Of a stretch of 64,000 nt of DNA, positions 1-15,100 are shown in pieces (within the stretch, counting starts at the first letter, position 1; every line of letters starts with the position of its first letter). Source of the DNA: Ziziphus jujuba (lineage: Eukaryota > Streptophyta > Magnoliopsida > Rosales > Rhamnaceae); contig NC_083381.1 of assembly GCF_031755915.1 (NCBI RefSeq), positions 5,096,501 to 5,160,500 on the forward strand. The letters are read 5' to 3'. The notes beneath the pieces were generated by a model that was not told where the DNA came from, ran no database searches, and saw only the letters and a list, made by a program, of their open reading frames with translations. A program made the position numbers and the translations under genes.

Positions 1-47
1 TTCAATTGTTTTTTTTTTTTTTTTTTTTTTTTTGGGGGGGGGGGGGG
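1..47. repeat. Homopolymer T then G run at window edge
   Basis: A T run followed by about 15 G lies in a NUP160 intron. It is low-complexity sequence, possibly an assembly edge effect, with no other content. Confidence 0.8.
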
Positions 48-124
48 ATTTATGCAGTTGTTATTAGCATGGTACTCTTTCGCATCATATCTATCCCTGA
101 TGTTCTTGTCTTGTCTTTTCTTAG

Positions 125-3100
125 CTTTTGTGCATGAGCTACGGGATGATTCAGGAATTGGTCGCTTGTGGGGTTTCATGTCAAGGTACTATAAATTGTT
201 GTTTACTACCAGAATACTTAAAGAAAGAGTTTTTACTGTTTTTTGCATTGTCATGACTCATTGCTAATGAGTTTTTACAGTAATATTTTTCTAGTAGCTG
301 CGTAAAATTGTGATAAACATTATTTTCTTGGTGTTTGCATCCAACAATGCTTCTCATTCAGTTTCCTTTTTCCATGGTTAACTCACATAACTAGAGTTGG
401 GCCAGAATATTCTTTTTTCTGTGGCTTCAAAAGAATGTTATCTGTCACTTTTATCAATTTTCATGTGTGTTATCATTACTAAACCAGAAGCATTATATAT
501 ATATATATATAAAACACATATATGCATATATATATATATAAATCATAATATTAGCTACCTGTGTAATCGTTAAAGATTTTTGTGCTCATATTTATGTAAA
601 CATAACTTTTAGTTTACTTTGCATCTTTTTTCTGCCAGTTTCATGTTAAAAAAAATGTTTTATGTATGTAGATTTAGGACTGTGACATGTTATCTTAATT
701 GATTATTAGCTAGTTATAATTCGGACAAATTTATTCCTTTTAGCATGATAAGAGTTAAATTGGTTGGAGTGGTTGTTTACTAGGTTTTCTAGTGTTTATG
801 GTTCCTCAAGTTAAAAGGGATTTAGGTTTATTATGTTGTTTAGTGGTAAGCTTCCTGCTACAGCTAGCATTTTGGTTGATGTGGTTGGTTTGCCTGCTTT
901 CTTGCTTGTTTTAGTGAAGGGGGATATTTATCTTAGAACCTGGGGGGGTGGGGAGCAATTGATGCCTTGAAACAATTAGCGTGACATAGTTAAGGTCAAG
1001 ATGTCATCTTACACTTTTTGAAAGCTAAAAATGCGAGTTCTCAAAATTCATCATTTTGTGGTGTTAGTGGTATGAAAAGAAAATGAAAAATGAGGTTATA
1101 CTTTACAGTTGGTTGTTTTTCTAGTCTTGAACACTCTCTCTCTTCTTCCAACTTTTGCAATTATAAAATTCTTACTAATGGTTTGCTTTAAATGTTTGTA
1201 AAACATGTAATGCAGAGGTAGGGTGGTAGGAGCTGTACAGGATATGGTGATATCCGAGATTCAAGGAAAAAGACTTCTATTTGTGCTTCATTCCGATGGG
1301 ATCCTACGAGTATGGGATCTTTCATGCTATAGCAAAGTCTTTAGTCATACCATGAATGTTCCAACAGTGGCAGGCAATTCTCGCATTTAGCCCCTAATTT
1401 GTCTTTATTTTTATTTTTATGTAATCCTATATGCATGTTTATTTCTGTTGCCTTGTATGAATCAGTAGCACTGACCATAAACATAAGAAATAATAATTTA
1501 AAAAAAAGAAAGTATGCCAACAAGTCCTGTAACATGAAACTGTTAGCACCCTAAGCAATTCAACTTCCATATATTGTGTAATAAATAGAATGCCAAAACA
1601 CTTGAGGACTAAATCGAAACTTTGAATGGGATTGAGATGCATTTATGCCTACAACACACCTCCAGCCTTGGGGGCATATAGCTAGTGCTTAAAGCTAGGT
1701 TGGAGGAAGGCAATTAAAAATAGCCCTTATATATTTGTAATATCACCTTTTACTGTATAATACATTAGTGCTCTTGCAATGTTGTTTGATATTTTCTTAT
1801 GTTTTGTACTTTCAGGAGCTGCATTAGTAAGGTTATGGGTGGGAGCTGCACGTGATTCGAGCATAATTCCTTTGGCTGTTTTGTGTAGACATACTTTGGT
1901 ATGCATTTCCTAAATTGGTGTTGAGCCTAAATCTTTTTAAAAAGGAAAGTTGTCGTGAGATGTTTACTTCACTGTTTATTCTCTTATATTTTCATACGTG
2001 ATAGGATCTTTTATGTGCATACACTTATTACCCATTATGTACAGTTCTTATAAAATTTAAATTGATATGTATTAGAAGGAAGAAGTGTGAAGATATTTTT
2101 AAAAGGAATATGTAGTGAGGTATATAGAATTATAAGAATCTGAAATTGTATGCTTTTGAAAGTAAATGCTGAACAAAGTTATCTAGTTTAGACATTTTCA
2201 TCGTGTTATTTTATTAGTTTATCAACTTTATATTGGGGATGATCCAATACTAATAAGCTTGGAGTTGACATTAAGTTTTCACCCTTATAACAATGAAAAC
2301 AAGTCTTGTTTGAAATTATTCTTTGAATGAAATTTGGAAAGCTGGAGTAAACAAAATCAACAAGGGAATCAAGCTAGTAAAAGAGAATTTAGAGAAAAGA
2401 ATGCGCTTTTACATAATGTACCATAATCCGGAAAGGGTTTTGCTTCCACCTTTTTAAAAATATTTCACTTTCCAGTTGAGTTTGGGGCCTTTCCCTTTGC
2501 TTGTGGTTCGTAAAATATAGGATGGTTGTTCATTCTATTAATGTGAATTACAAAGTTGGATACTCTAAATCTGAGATTCCAATAGTATGATAAAGCCTTG
2601 TTGAGCGAAAACAATGTGAATGAAAAATCCCACCTAAATGAATAATGAAATGATAATTTGTGCATGGTTAGATTTAGTGGGAAAAGGTCTTGAATTCCAT
2701 CACAGGATGGGAGAAATCTACAATTTTTAGCATTAATTGGATTTATATGTCCCTTAATTCTACTTCCTTCTTTTTTCTTTTTTTCCTTCTCTCTATTTGA
2801 TACTTTATTTCTTTATGTGTTCATTTGTGCATTGTTTGTGGCTGTTGGGTGGGAGTGGTTCTTTTTAATATTATTTTATGTGCTGTTTATTTGGTTGTCT
2901 ATAACTTTTCAATAAAGGAAGAAAATATGTTGGTAGGGTATTTTTAAATTATCAAAACATGAGCTGAAGTTTTTTTTGTATGTCACAACTAATTAGCGAC
3001 ACCAGCCTGATTTATGCTCTCACTATTTGCTGCAAGATTGATTAATGTCTTGTTCCAATTATGAAGGAAATTAGCTCAGAGACAATATATTTGTGTAGCC

Positions 3101-6100
3101 TTCAGTATAGTATGCGGGACAGGATTGCTTTACTGTTAGATCCTTGTATTCAATCTATTCCTTTGGGTGAGGTAAACAATTTATATGTCCTTCAATTGCT
3201 TTTTTTATGAGTTCCGTTTGTTTGAAGCTTTATTCATTGCACCAAATGGGCTACTTTTTGGCTTGACCAAGGTGGGATGCATTGATGTTAAACTTACATC
3301 GGATAAGATATGGATATTGAAAGATAATGGATTGGTGCTTCGGACTTTGTATGGTACAGAAGTTGATATGTAAGTTGCTTCATGCCTGTTACTTTTTGAT
3401 TATCCATGTTCTAACCATAGTGACAAATTGCACCTCCCCCTTCTAGGCAGTCTTGCGTTCTTCTCATATACTATGGTGCGCTACACTTATTTTTCTTTCT
3501 AAAGATAAATTTACTCAGAGTATTTTAAGAGAAGGAGAGCTGTTGAGCATATTGTACCGTTCATTTGTTGTGATGCCTGCAATGATTTGTGTCTAGTAAG
3601 TCTTTAATAGGTGATAATTTTTGTGTTTGTTTTTTATTTTTTTATTTTTTTATTTTTTTTGGTTGGTCTTTTTATGTTTAGTCTGATATGTGCAAATATT
3701 AAACAGACTTATAGAGGATGAGAAATCCTCGAAAACGGTCAACTAAACTATACCCAAAAAAAAAAAAAAAAAAACACATCCTTCGTTTTTGTAATATCCC
3801 CCAACTTCTTCAAAATAGATGTATGTAAAGGAGCTCTGAATTTGGTATACCATAAAATCCACACTTCTGACTCTCATTTTCTTGACTTTTCCTTGAATAT
3901 CCACATTTTTGTATATTTTCTGGCCAATATACTTATAATCATGGAATGTTGAAGAAATCTGGTAATGTCACTGATTTTAAGGACAATTAGTTTTTTCCTC
4001 TCATGTTTATGTATTGAAATTTTCTGATAGCATTGAGGATATATCCTTCTAAATGTCAATTTTTGCTTCTACGTCTACTGCATCATTGGCAATCAACATG
4101 CTTCCGAATGTCAAATTCCTATGTTTACTCGTAAATTGCTTGTGGTCCATTAGATTCCCACTTCATCTTACTCTTCTTGATCCAGCTGTCGTTTTATGTG
4201 CATACTTTGAAACATAAATTTTTCTACTTTACTTGACTAATTTTGCAATCTTTCGCTAAAAGTTTCACCATGAGACTTTTGTCATGTATGATTGTTGACA
4301 CTCTTATTTCCTTTTCTAAAAACTTTTGTTAGGGAAGACACGTGCTATTATGCCTTGCAAGAAGAGTTTGTTGCTGATCAGCTATTTCAAAGTCCTGAAA
4401 ATTCTTCAGATGAACTTCTTTTGATAGCTCATTCGATATTTTCTTCTGCAAAGGTACACTTTTCCTGACTACCCTAAATTGTATTTAAATAGTAGCGTAT
4501 TTTATTATTTTTTAGCATCTCATTCTTCAGTTTATGGTAATGGTGACTAAAGACCCATTTTCGGTGGTTTTGTTGCTTTGGGGGTTTGTGTGTTATGCCT
4601 GTTATAGTCTGGAGATGCCTGGTTCATGGAGATGAGGGTCTAATATTTGGAGAGTGGCTCTGCTATGCATTTTGTGGGGGGTTTGTTAGAGAAAAAGTAA
4701 TAATCAGATTTTTTTAGGCCACTATTTTGGCTTATTTGGATCCAATATAGGATTCACCGATCTTGTACATTGTCTATAGAACCAATCTATGATTTAATGG
4801 ACAAGCTCATAGATGAAAAAGATCAATATTCTGGTGGATGTCTTCCAGGATGTTAGGGAATAACTTATAGTAGATATAAGTAGAATGGTAAAAATTTGAA
4901 AGTTGGTTAACTAATGCAGTTTGCTGATATCAACATTTATATCATTTATACATTGTTGAAAATATTGGTCAAATTCAGATTCAAATTAATCTTTGGAACT
5001 TCATATCCATTATTTTCTACTGATTTCTACCAATATCAACAATATAAATATGTGTTGATGTTCATGTAGATAAGGAGACCAGTGCATTCAATCTATACTA
5101 ATTAGTTTTTGTCTTTTTGACTGACTAAGGCTATAGTTGGTAGACGATACTTTTCGCTTTTTGGTCAAGTTGACTTCTTTTTTATTTTTTATTTTTTATT
5201 TACCTTTAGTTGATCTTCTTTGTTGATGTAGTTTTTTTATCCTAATTAGGGAGAGCAGAAAAATAAAAAGAAATGGATAAAGAAAGTTGCTTGGTTTCTT
5301 TTCTTTAATATTCTTTTTTTCCTTTGACTGTTGAGTTACTCATGAGTAATTTCAGATCGTGTAGATCTTTAACTACTTCTCCTAATACAAATTTTTATTT
5401 TTTATTTTTTATTTTTTTTTCTGAAGTGTGTGTTAATTGTTTTGGGATATCTTTGATGGACTATTCCAAAATTATAACATCATTTAGCCAAAAAATGAAT
5501 AATCCAACGATCTCCTTTTCTTCTTTTTCAGTTAAATAAAACCCCTCCATTTTCAAGTTGTAGAAGAATTTATTTTGTTCCCTATTATTTGGGGAACATT
5601 TGAGGCAGTTTCTGCTTCCTAGTTGTCGGCCCTCAGCTACACATCTAAGCTCTACCTAGAATCATTGATAGAAAGATATAAGTTTTGGTTTAGCAAATCC
5701 TCTATTTCGACATGAATACAGTTTTTCTGATGTAGGAAAGATGACTTGTTTCTCTCTAGAGAATTTTTTCTGTTGTTATTATATTTTCTTTGCTTCCGCT
5801 TCGTTATTTTCCCCCTTTATTTACTTGTATAAAATGGACCTTGCAAAAGTTGAACAAAGGCTCAAGTAGAAAGTTAATACCTTTCTGTGCTCTGATGGCA
5901 TCTTATTTTGAACAGATTTAATAATTTCAACTATTATTATTGTTGTTTTGTAAGAACCATAACTTATAATGAAAAAAACATTCAATACATAAATAATGGA
6001 AGAAATATCCTCAAAAGATCAAACATGGCAATACAAACAGATAAAATGAAAACTTGCATTTTCCATGATAAGTTCAACTCGTTAAGTCTCTAATTTTGAT

Positions 6101-9100
6101 TTCATAGTTTGCTTGAGAGAAGATTTCATAAGTTATATTGTTTTTTGGAGTTCATGAATAACCGGTGCCCTCTCAACTGAATTTTCATCGTATGACTGGG
6201 AAATATTGACCAATTGATTCAAGGACCAACCACTTATATTTAAATCTTACGTGTTGAAGATATTGCTTACAATGTTTTGCACAATCAAAATTTTTGCAGG
6301 ATCATATTGTGCCTGTTGTATCTTCCATTTTCTTACGCAGGCTCCTTCAACCTGGAGTTCATCATAGTATTGCTTTGCGTTCAACTTTTCTGGATTATAA
6401 TAGACACTGGACTGATTCTGATTTCCAAACCTTAACTTCGGATGGATTGAAGAAGGAAATTCTTTCACTGATTGAACATGAGGTTTCTTTATACTTTCTA
6501 TTGGCTTGCCTCTCTCTCTCTCTCTCCCCCATGTATTCTTGATTTTGTTTGGTTAGATTATTTGGGGTTTATTGCAAATTGACAACACCAACTGTAATGC
6601 TTCTAGGGTGTTGCTGAAAATTTGATGTCAATACATAGCTCTTGGAAAAACTTTTGCACTCGCTACTTCGATCACTGGTGCAAGTGCAATGCACCATGTG
6701 GTTTACTTGTTGAGTCCTCAGCTGGTGCAGTTGGTTTAATCAGAAAGAATTCATTTTCTCTGTTTCGTAGTTTGGTGGATATTGAGAGGCTTATCTATGG
6801 TATATCTATCATCCTTGCTAGTTATGTCAAGTACACCAAATCTTTTTTATATTTGATAGGTTATTTCTTATAATTTCATATAACCGTTTCTTAATAGTAT
6901 TTGTTTTATTCACAATTTTTAGGATCTTCTGAAGGATTTGGTGAACCTGTAAGCCTTGGGTTGGATTTATTTGATGATGATCTTGAACATGAGGTTCTTG
7001 TTGATCTTCTCAGATGTGTTACTAGTATCAGCCAATATTTGGGTAAAACAGCTTCTTCTATATTTTATGAGTCACTTGTTAGCACACCGGTTATCTCATC
7101 TGAAGAAGTTCTTCCTTGCATATTGAAGTTTCTAGAAACTGGTTATAGTTCATCAGTAGCGACACTCAAATTATCAGAGCTTGGAACAAATGTAGCTTGG
7201 GAGAAAAAACTGATGGATCACAAAAATTTGAGGAAATTTTCTGTTGACATGCTGTTATCTCTTCATGCCTTGTGTAGAAAAGCTGTGACATGGAGCAAAG
7301 TTTTGAGTGTTATTGAGGGTTATTTAAAATTTCTTGTTCCTCAGAAAATTGCACAAAATTTGGATGCTGAACCACTGTTAGATATTAATGCCTCTATCCT
7401 AGTCCAGGCTACTGCTCAAGTTGCAAAGATGATGTTTGAGTCTGCATTGGACATTCTTCTTTTCCTAAGCTATCTTGTAAATAACAGCGGGCAGGTAGGA
7501 GTTTTTGTTTTTGTTGAAGTTTATTTTTCCTTTGATAGATTCTTATGGTGCTTTTTTTTTCGTACAACAAAAATTTTAAGTGAATAAAATAATGTTATTG
7601 GAATATATTCAAATCTTTTTGCATGCTTTTTTATTTTTACATGTGCAGTATTATTTTGTTGGTTATGCCTTATAATTCTTGCCTTCCCCCCTCTGCAAAA
7701 GAGCTGATACTTAATTTTTAATTTTTATTTTTATTTTCTTATTTTCCTCTTTGTCAGTATGTTTAAACTTTTTCCCTTCAAAAACATGACCACCTTTTTG
7801 TATTGTTGGTTTGATTTGATGATCTATTTCACATGATAGATCATGTTTAGTGAAAGATGTTAGAAGCTATTTCCTTCTTGCCTCAAATTGATTTGCTTTT
7901 ATTGGGTTTGACCATATAAGCTATTTCCTTTTCTTTTGAAAGATTTTTTTGTTGTTCATTTTGTCCTTATGTTTTTCTTTTTGGCCAGCAAGGGTAGCAT
8001 TCATCATTATAGATTCTAGGTGGATGATGTTGGTAGCAAGGATTGCTTGCTTTTATTGGTTTTTGGTGTATGTTTGTTTTGTTTTGTTTTTTGTTTTTTC
8101 TTTTTTACCCCCTTTACTCTGTATTTGTGTTTCTTTCTTTTTTTTTTTTTTTTTTTTTCTTGAATCCTTATTTAAGATATTGTAAATGTTGGAGGTTGAG
8201 AAATTCTCAAAAGATCAAGAATACAACGAAAGATAAAAACTAAAATAAAAACTAGTATGCATCATTATGCAAGATATCTTCCCAACATAAGTAATGCCTT
8301 TATGGTGTCCATTCAACCCTTAGATTAAAGGTGCTGTATATTGAACTTAATAATGATGTTAGACTGGTTGATCATTGTAGATTAAAAGGCTTTTTAAGTG
8401 CTTTGAGATTTTAATGCATGTGGGCGTGATCTTGCATCTCACGTCCTTTAAAGGAAATTTCTATCTTACTTTATTTTACTTTTTAGTCTTCTAGCTCTAG
8501 ATGTATGGAAAATGATTTCATACCCCACTTCCCAATCCTTGTACAATGTCTTCTGGTTTTCATATTACTCAATAGTATAGTAGTATGGCATCCATTAGTT
8601 GTCTTTATACAAGTATTCTCAGCTTGTCTAGAAAAAAAATGTTACATGTTATACTCATAATCGGGCCTTATATTTTTTCTGAAGTTTAGATATATGCTTT
8701 TAAATTGAACTTTTTGTATTAAATATCCTTTACTTTTGCATGCAGATCAATTTATCACCTGATGATGTATGCAAAATACAACTTGAGTTGGTTCCAATGA
8801 TTCAGGAAATCATCTCTGAGTGGCTTATTGTTCATTTCTTTGCCACCACACCATCTGAATCAGCAGTAATTGAAGATTTCAGTTCCCAATTATCACTGTT
8901 GCAAATTGGTAGGTTGATTTTGATTTCCTTTTGAATTGCTACTGCCAGTCAGTTTTCTTATTGGTGATGCGTGTGCTGAGTTTGAATTAGAGTTCAATGG
9001 AAAAACTCATTATATACTGTACGTTGTTTGCTTTAGCCTTCTTTGTACCATTAATATCCTTTACACTATTCCTGCCAAACTTATACTAGCCCAATATTAC

Positions 9101-12100
9101 TTAGAAGAAGATGCATCCCCTTTTGGTTTGGAGAAGTTATATTTTATCTCACTCATATTGTTGATCCACTGTTTTATTGATTATCTGATGTGCATGGACC
9201 AGATAGCAGCTCAGGTAAACGGTCATGGAATGAAAAGCTTGGAAAGTGTGATTTCCCTTTGGCATTTGTATTATTATTAAATATTCGAGTCTTGCCTGGG
9301 GATCAAAATCAACCTTATTCAAGATGCCTTCCACATGTGCATGATATAATAAGTTCAATGCGAACCTTTGCTAGCTGGATAGTTTGGGGCAAGAGTGGAG
9401 AATCCTCTACTTTCTTGAGTCATTCAACTGAGCTTGCATTGATCTTGCTAAGGCATGGGCAGTATGATGCTGTTGAGGTTTCTACCTACAGTTGACATTC
9501 ATTTCATTTTCTTTGAAAAATTTGCTACATTGTATGTCAACTAATTTGTTTATTTGTTTGTTTGTTTATATGTAATCTCTGTAAAGCACCTACTCGGTAT
9601 GGTGGAGGCACATTCACAAAAGGAGAAGACATCAGAAAGTATTCAAGATGCTGATGGTGGATGGTGCATACTTCATCATCTTCTTGGATGTTGCCTTCTC
9701 GCTCAAGCACAACGTGGATTGCATGGAATGCTGAAAGAGAGGAAAGTTTGTGAAGCTGTTCGCTGTTTCTTCAGGTATGCTGTATTCTACAAACTTTGCA
9801 GTATCCTTTTTGCACTTCATCATATTTTAGCTTACATTACCTCTGTCATTGAGCTAACTCTGAAGAGGTACACGGCATATGGCTTGTTGAGTAAAGTAAA
9901 CATGTGAAACTTCCACCATGTTGTGTTCTCTCTGTACATGTTATGCTCAAATATTTTATATGAGGCAAGATAGCAGGGTTATAAATTTTAATTGTAAGTG
10001 CCTCTATAATTCTGTTCTGACAACAGGTCGATCCAAAACAGGGTAGCAAAAAGATAGATGGCTATTTGATTAAAAAACATCAAAAAAATGTTGTTTCCTA
10101 TTTTCAGTATATCTGGAGAAACATATATTGAATACTTGTCCTCTGTTCTGATAGATTATAAAAACACATTTAGTTGGGCTTTAAATGTATTATAGATAAA
10201 AGAAACCTTTACAAATTTTTTATCACATTGTGAGAAATGATGATAAAGCAAGCATCAGTGTTTTCAGCTAAGTGCAATATTTTTATTAACTTAAGCATAA
10301 ATGATGATTATAAATTCCAAATATGACAAAGACATTGACATATGACATAACATATCCATGTGACATAATATCATAAACTCGCAGACCAAACATATGGCAT
10401 GTTATGGTTTTTCAAGTACCTTGCTTAAGAACTGTAAGAGATGTTAAGTTTAGGTGTGGCATGTTATGGTTTTTCAAGTGTCTTTCTTGAGAACTGTAAG
10501 AGATGTTAAGTTTAGGTGTTTCTTGTGTTAAAATAAGGTCTAGTACGTTTCTTGTGTGAAAAGCTGCCATTTCAGGTGAAACGCACTTGCCTCATCAACT
10601 TCTTGCAGAGAAGTCTCCTGCAATGGTGTTAATATGAAAAATAATCTAGTCATGGTAGAATTAAACAGAGGGTTTTATTGTATTAATAAAGGTTTAAATA
10701 ACCACCTTTTTCCTCTCTTGAGGGTTTGAGTTATCAGTTTGATTGATCTATTCAGGGCTTCATCTGTAAAAGATGCTTCCCAGGCTTTGCAGAGTTTGCC
10801 TCACGAAGCAGGCTTGCCACTTCTTGATTTCAGTGAGTTGGTTTAGAACGATTTGCACTTATGTGGAACAAATTATTGCTTTGCTTCCAGTGTTACTTCT
10901 CTTATTCTCTTTGTTTTTTCTTTGCTCTTCCTTTTTTCCCTTTTACCGTTCACCAGGTAGTGTATCAGGTGCTGCATGGAAGCTTCATTACTATCAGTGG
11001 GTGATGCAGATATTTGAGCAATATGATATAAGTGAAGGTGCATGTATGTTTGCCCTTGCTGCGCTTGAGCAAGTTGAGGAAGCTTTAAGTACAAAAGATG
11101 AGAATCCTGGTAGAGATCCATTTAATGAATCAGCCACTACCATCAAAGGACGACTTTGGGCAAATGTCTTCAAGTTTACTTTAGATCTTAAGCATTTTCA
11201 TGACGCATACTGTGCAATAATTTCTAATCCAGATGAGGAGAGCAAATACATCTGCTTGAGGCGTTTCATAATTGTTCTTTACGAATGCGGTGCCATGAAG
11301 GTATTCTATCAAATTCCTTCTTCATTTTTTCTTATTCTTTTTAAACTTTTATCTTTGATAGCTAGAAAAGAAAATTTTAATTGATTTTGAGAAATAAGGT
11401 TTGTGAAATTAGAAACAAGACTGTAATTTAATTTGTTATTTTCTGCCTCTGGGTGCTAACATCTAAAGGCAAGTTAAACTTTCTGCAACATGTCACTGCT
11501 GGTGCCTAGGTGATGGCACTAGTTTTATACTGACCTTCTGCTTCTTCCATAAACTGGTTCTCTAACTTTATGGCACAAGGTTTTCTTGCCATCTTTATTG
11601 TTGTACTTTGTTTGTTGTGATGAATTTCTTTATTATTGTAGGGATGCAATTAATGTCCTATTACTAATATAATATTTTGCTTATGTTAATTGTGATTCAT
11701 TTTTCGTTTCAGATTCTTTGTGGTGGGCAGCTACCTTTCATTGGTTTAATTGACAAGGTCGAGCAAGAGCTTGTCTGGAAGGTATGTCTTAGATGCCAAG
11801 AGTATTTGCCACTGAATTCTCAGTATGGTTCATGAAAATTAATGGCAAGGTAATATGTGCAGGCTGAGCGTTCAGATATTTTAATGAAGCCGAACTTGTA
11901 TAAATTGCTTTATGCATTTGAAATGCATCAACACAACTGGCGAAGAGCAGCAAGTTACATATACCAATATTGTGACCGTTTACGAACAGAAGCGGCTGTG
12001 AGAGATTACCAGCACAGTTCACTAGATCTGCAAGAGAGACTAAATGGGCTCTCTGCTGCTATCAATGCTCTCCATCTTGTTCATCCTGCATATGCTTGGA

Positions 12101-15100
12101 TTGACCCTCTGCGTGAAAGACATTCTGTTCAGGATGAGCATTGTCCATTAAAGAGGGCTAGAAGATCAGTGGAAGAAGAATGTAATTAATCCAGCACCAA
12201 GATTCTCTTGTTTTCATTATGTCTACATGTTTCACTGTTTGCATGATTACCCGTATGATTGTCTTGCACATTTCATGGATAAATTCCTAATCTGATTTTT
12301 GTTCTTGCACTATATACTATATTTTTGAGGCAAGATATTGTATCTTCATTGCAGCATCAGGCAATGATTTTCAGCCTCAAAAGTTGCATTCCTATATTGA
12401 TATTGAGCAAATTGAGAATGAGTTTGTGCTAACTTCGGCTGAATATTTGCTCTCACTGGCACATGTCAAATGGAGATTTACTGGTAAAACTAATTTTATT
12501 TTATTAATATGTTAAATATCTTTGAAGCAATTGGTTTATCATCTAATAAATTTTGATTTTTATTTTCCAATATGTGTCAGGAATTCACAAAGCGCCATCT
12601 GATTTGGTTGATCTCCTGATCCACACAGATTTATATGATATGGCATTCACTGTTCTTCTAAAATTCTTCAAGGGTTCAGATTTGAAAAGGTATGGGTCTA
12701 TGGCAATATTGCCAATATCAATAGAGAAAGTCATGTATCCTTTCTCTTGCCTGGTAATATCAATAGAGAAAGTCATGTTTCCTTTCTCTTGCCTGGATGC
12801 AAATTTATATTGTTCTTATTTTCAGGGAATTAGAAAGAGTTTTCTCTGCTATGTCATTGAAATGCTGTCCAAATAAAGTAGATTCTTCGTGGGCTGGGTA
12901 AGAGAAGTCTCATCTTTGTTATACAAGTGGTGTCATTAAAATTCATTCTTACCTCTTATCCTGTTTGAGGATTATGATTGCAAATACTAAATGTACATTA
13001 TTCATTTAATTTTTTAGGGATGATTGCAGAAACCGTGGTTTTTTATTGACTTCATCAAAGGATGAAGTAGCTGTTCACAGTTCACCAGATATGGGTCCTA
13101 CAACTCAACAATCTAAGGGGATTAGTCGATGGGGAACCCTTGAGCTTTATCTTGTTTGTATCTTTTCCATGCTTTAAATAATCTCTCTTCTTAACTCTCA
13201 GAAGGTTTTCTTTTCTAATACGTGTCTGCAATATTTTCTCTGCAATATTTTCTCTTCTTGGGGTGCATTACATAACTTATGGATAAATTTTTCTGCAATT
13301 TCCTTTGTGGTAAATAATTAAGATTAAAACATCTATGTTTGAAGCACAGCTTGTAAGCTTTCTAAATTTAACATAGCATGAGTCTGCAACTTATTGAGAT
13401 GCTTTGGCATAATTACTGTTTTACGTATATTCGTAATTATAATATACTTAAATTTATATCAACTTGTGTTTATTATTGCATTTGAATTAAGTATCTTTAT
13501 TGATGCTTGATTTTCTCATGCAAATATACCTTAAATTGTGTTTATTTCTGCTATATTTGGAGTATAATTTTAAGGAAAGGAAAATAGAATAAAAAAATAA
13601 TTCCATAGTTGTTTCCATGAAAAATTTCAATCTTAGTTGTATGTTTGTTGCTTTTTATATTAGCCATATTATCATATTCGTTTTAGCTAATTAATTGAAA
13701 CCAAATGCTTCTTCCCATCCTTGCCATTTTCCATTAACAATCTCCTACCACTGAAAGGTGCTGATTACTTACCCAAGTTGTATACAAAAAGTTGGATTAA
13801 GGGTGTTCTCATAGATTTTCTGGTTTTGAATGCCTTAGTCAAATGGTAGTGCTTTTCTTTGAGGCGCAAATTAGAAAGTTTTAAATAATTGGAAGAGATT
13901 AGGCGAGAGTCTAATATTCAATATCTTTCTAAAGCATCATGACTGTTTCTAAAGGTTTAGTCTCAAGTCCAAGATAGAGAAGAACCTTCTCTACCTTTGT
14001 TTCTGTAAGTTATTTATTATTATTATTATTATTATTATTTTTTTTTTTTGGGGGAGATTTTAATTATATGTATTAAAATATTTCATAATTAAATACTTCT
14101 GAGGTTATGTTCTTCTTTGGCTGAAGCTGAAAGACTGCTAGTTATTATCTTCCATTTGGTTTGTCAAAATTTTTAAATATTGAGTTTTCTCATATGATAA
14201 AATAGAAGCTGAGTTTTGTTCCTTAACCTCCTTTCCCCCTTTCTATTCATCTCTCACCTCTCTTATATCTTTGTTTACAGCATGCAAATTAGTTGTCTAC
14301 TTACTTTCCCCTTGTGATCTATTCATTATTTGCAGGAAAAGTATAGGGCTTTTCATGCCAGATTACCATTAATTGTTGCTGAAACTCTTCTACGTACAGA
14401 TCCTCAAATAGAATTGCCCCTTTGGCTGGTTAATATGTTCAAGGTAATTTTCTAGCCAACCAACAGTTAAAACTATTAGTAAGTTTGAAGTATAAGATGA
14501 AGCCGCCTTTAGTTGAAATCTCATATGCCTTTTCCCGATGATTATTGAAGTAAGAGAATCAAAATCTTTGATAGAAGATGATCTAGAGAGAGGGGAAATA
14601 TGCAAAAGAGCATTATAGATGATGCAAAGGAAGAACAAAGAGGTTGATAATCCATATTTAAAATGTAAAAAATCTGAGAAATGATGTCATCCATAACTCC
14701 AAAAAATTAATCTAATTAAGTAGACCTCCGTAATGTATATCTATTTGGTTTGCTTGACTTCCATATTGCTTCCGCTACAAGCTACTCTGGAAAGTGGAAA
14801 CCTTTGTCTTTGTCATTAATTTATTTCAAAGGAGAGTATGGGTGACTCATCACCCGAAGAGTCTTGTCTTCTAGGTGCATATTTAGTTCACCCTTTTGAT
14901 GTCTGGCTATGTACTAACTTTTCTTTTGAAGCAACCTTGGAATTTCTCTTCTTCTTTAACATTGTTGTTGCGGCCAGAAATGATTATTGTTATTCTTACC
15001 CTCAGGGACGGGGAAAGGGTTGGTTAACTTCAATGTAAAAGATTTGCATTCTGATGTAACTCATGTTTTTTCAATCTAATTTTATTTGTGCCATCCTTCC

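Noticed and set aside
7949..8243. Hydrophobic ORFs rich in Phe
   Set aside because: They are produced by T-rich NUP160 intron DNA and poly(T), not by a membrane protein gene.
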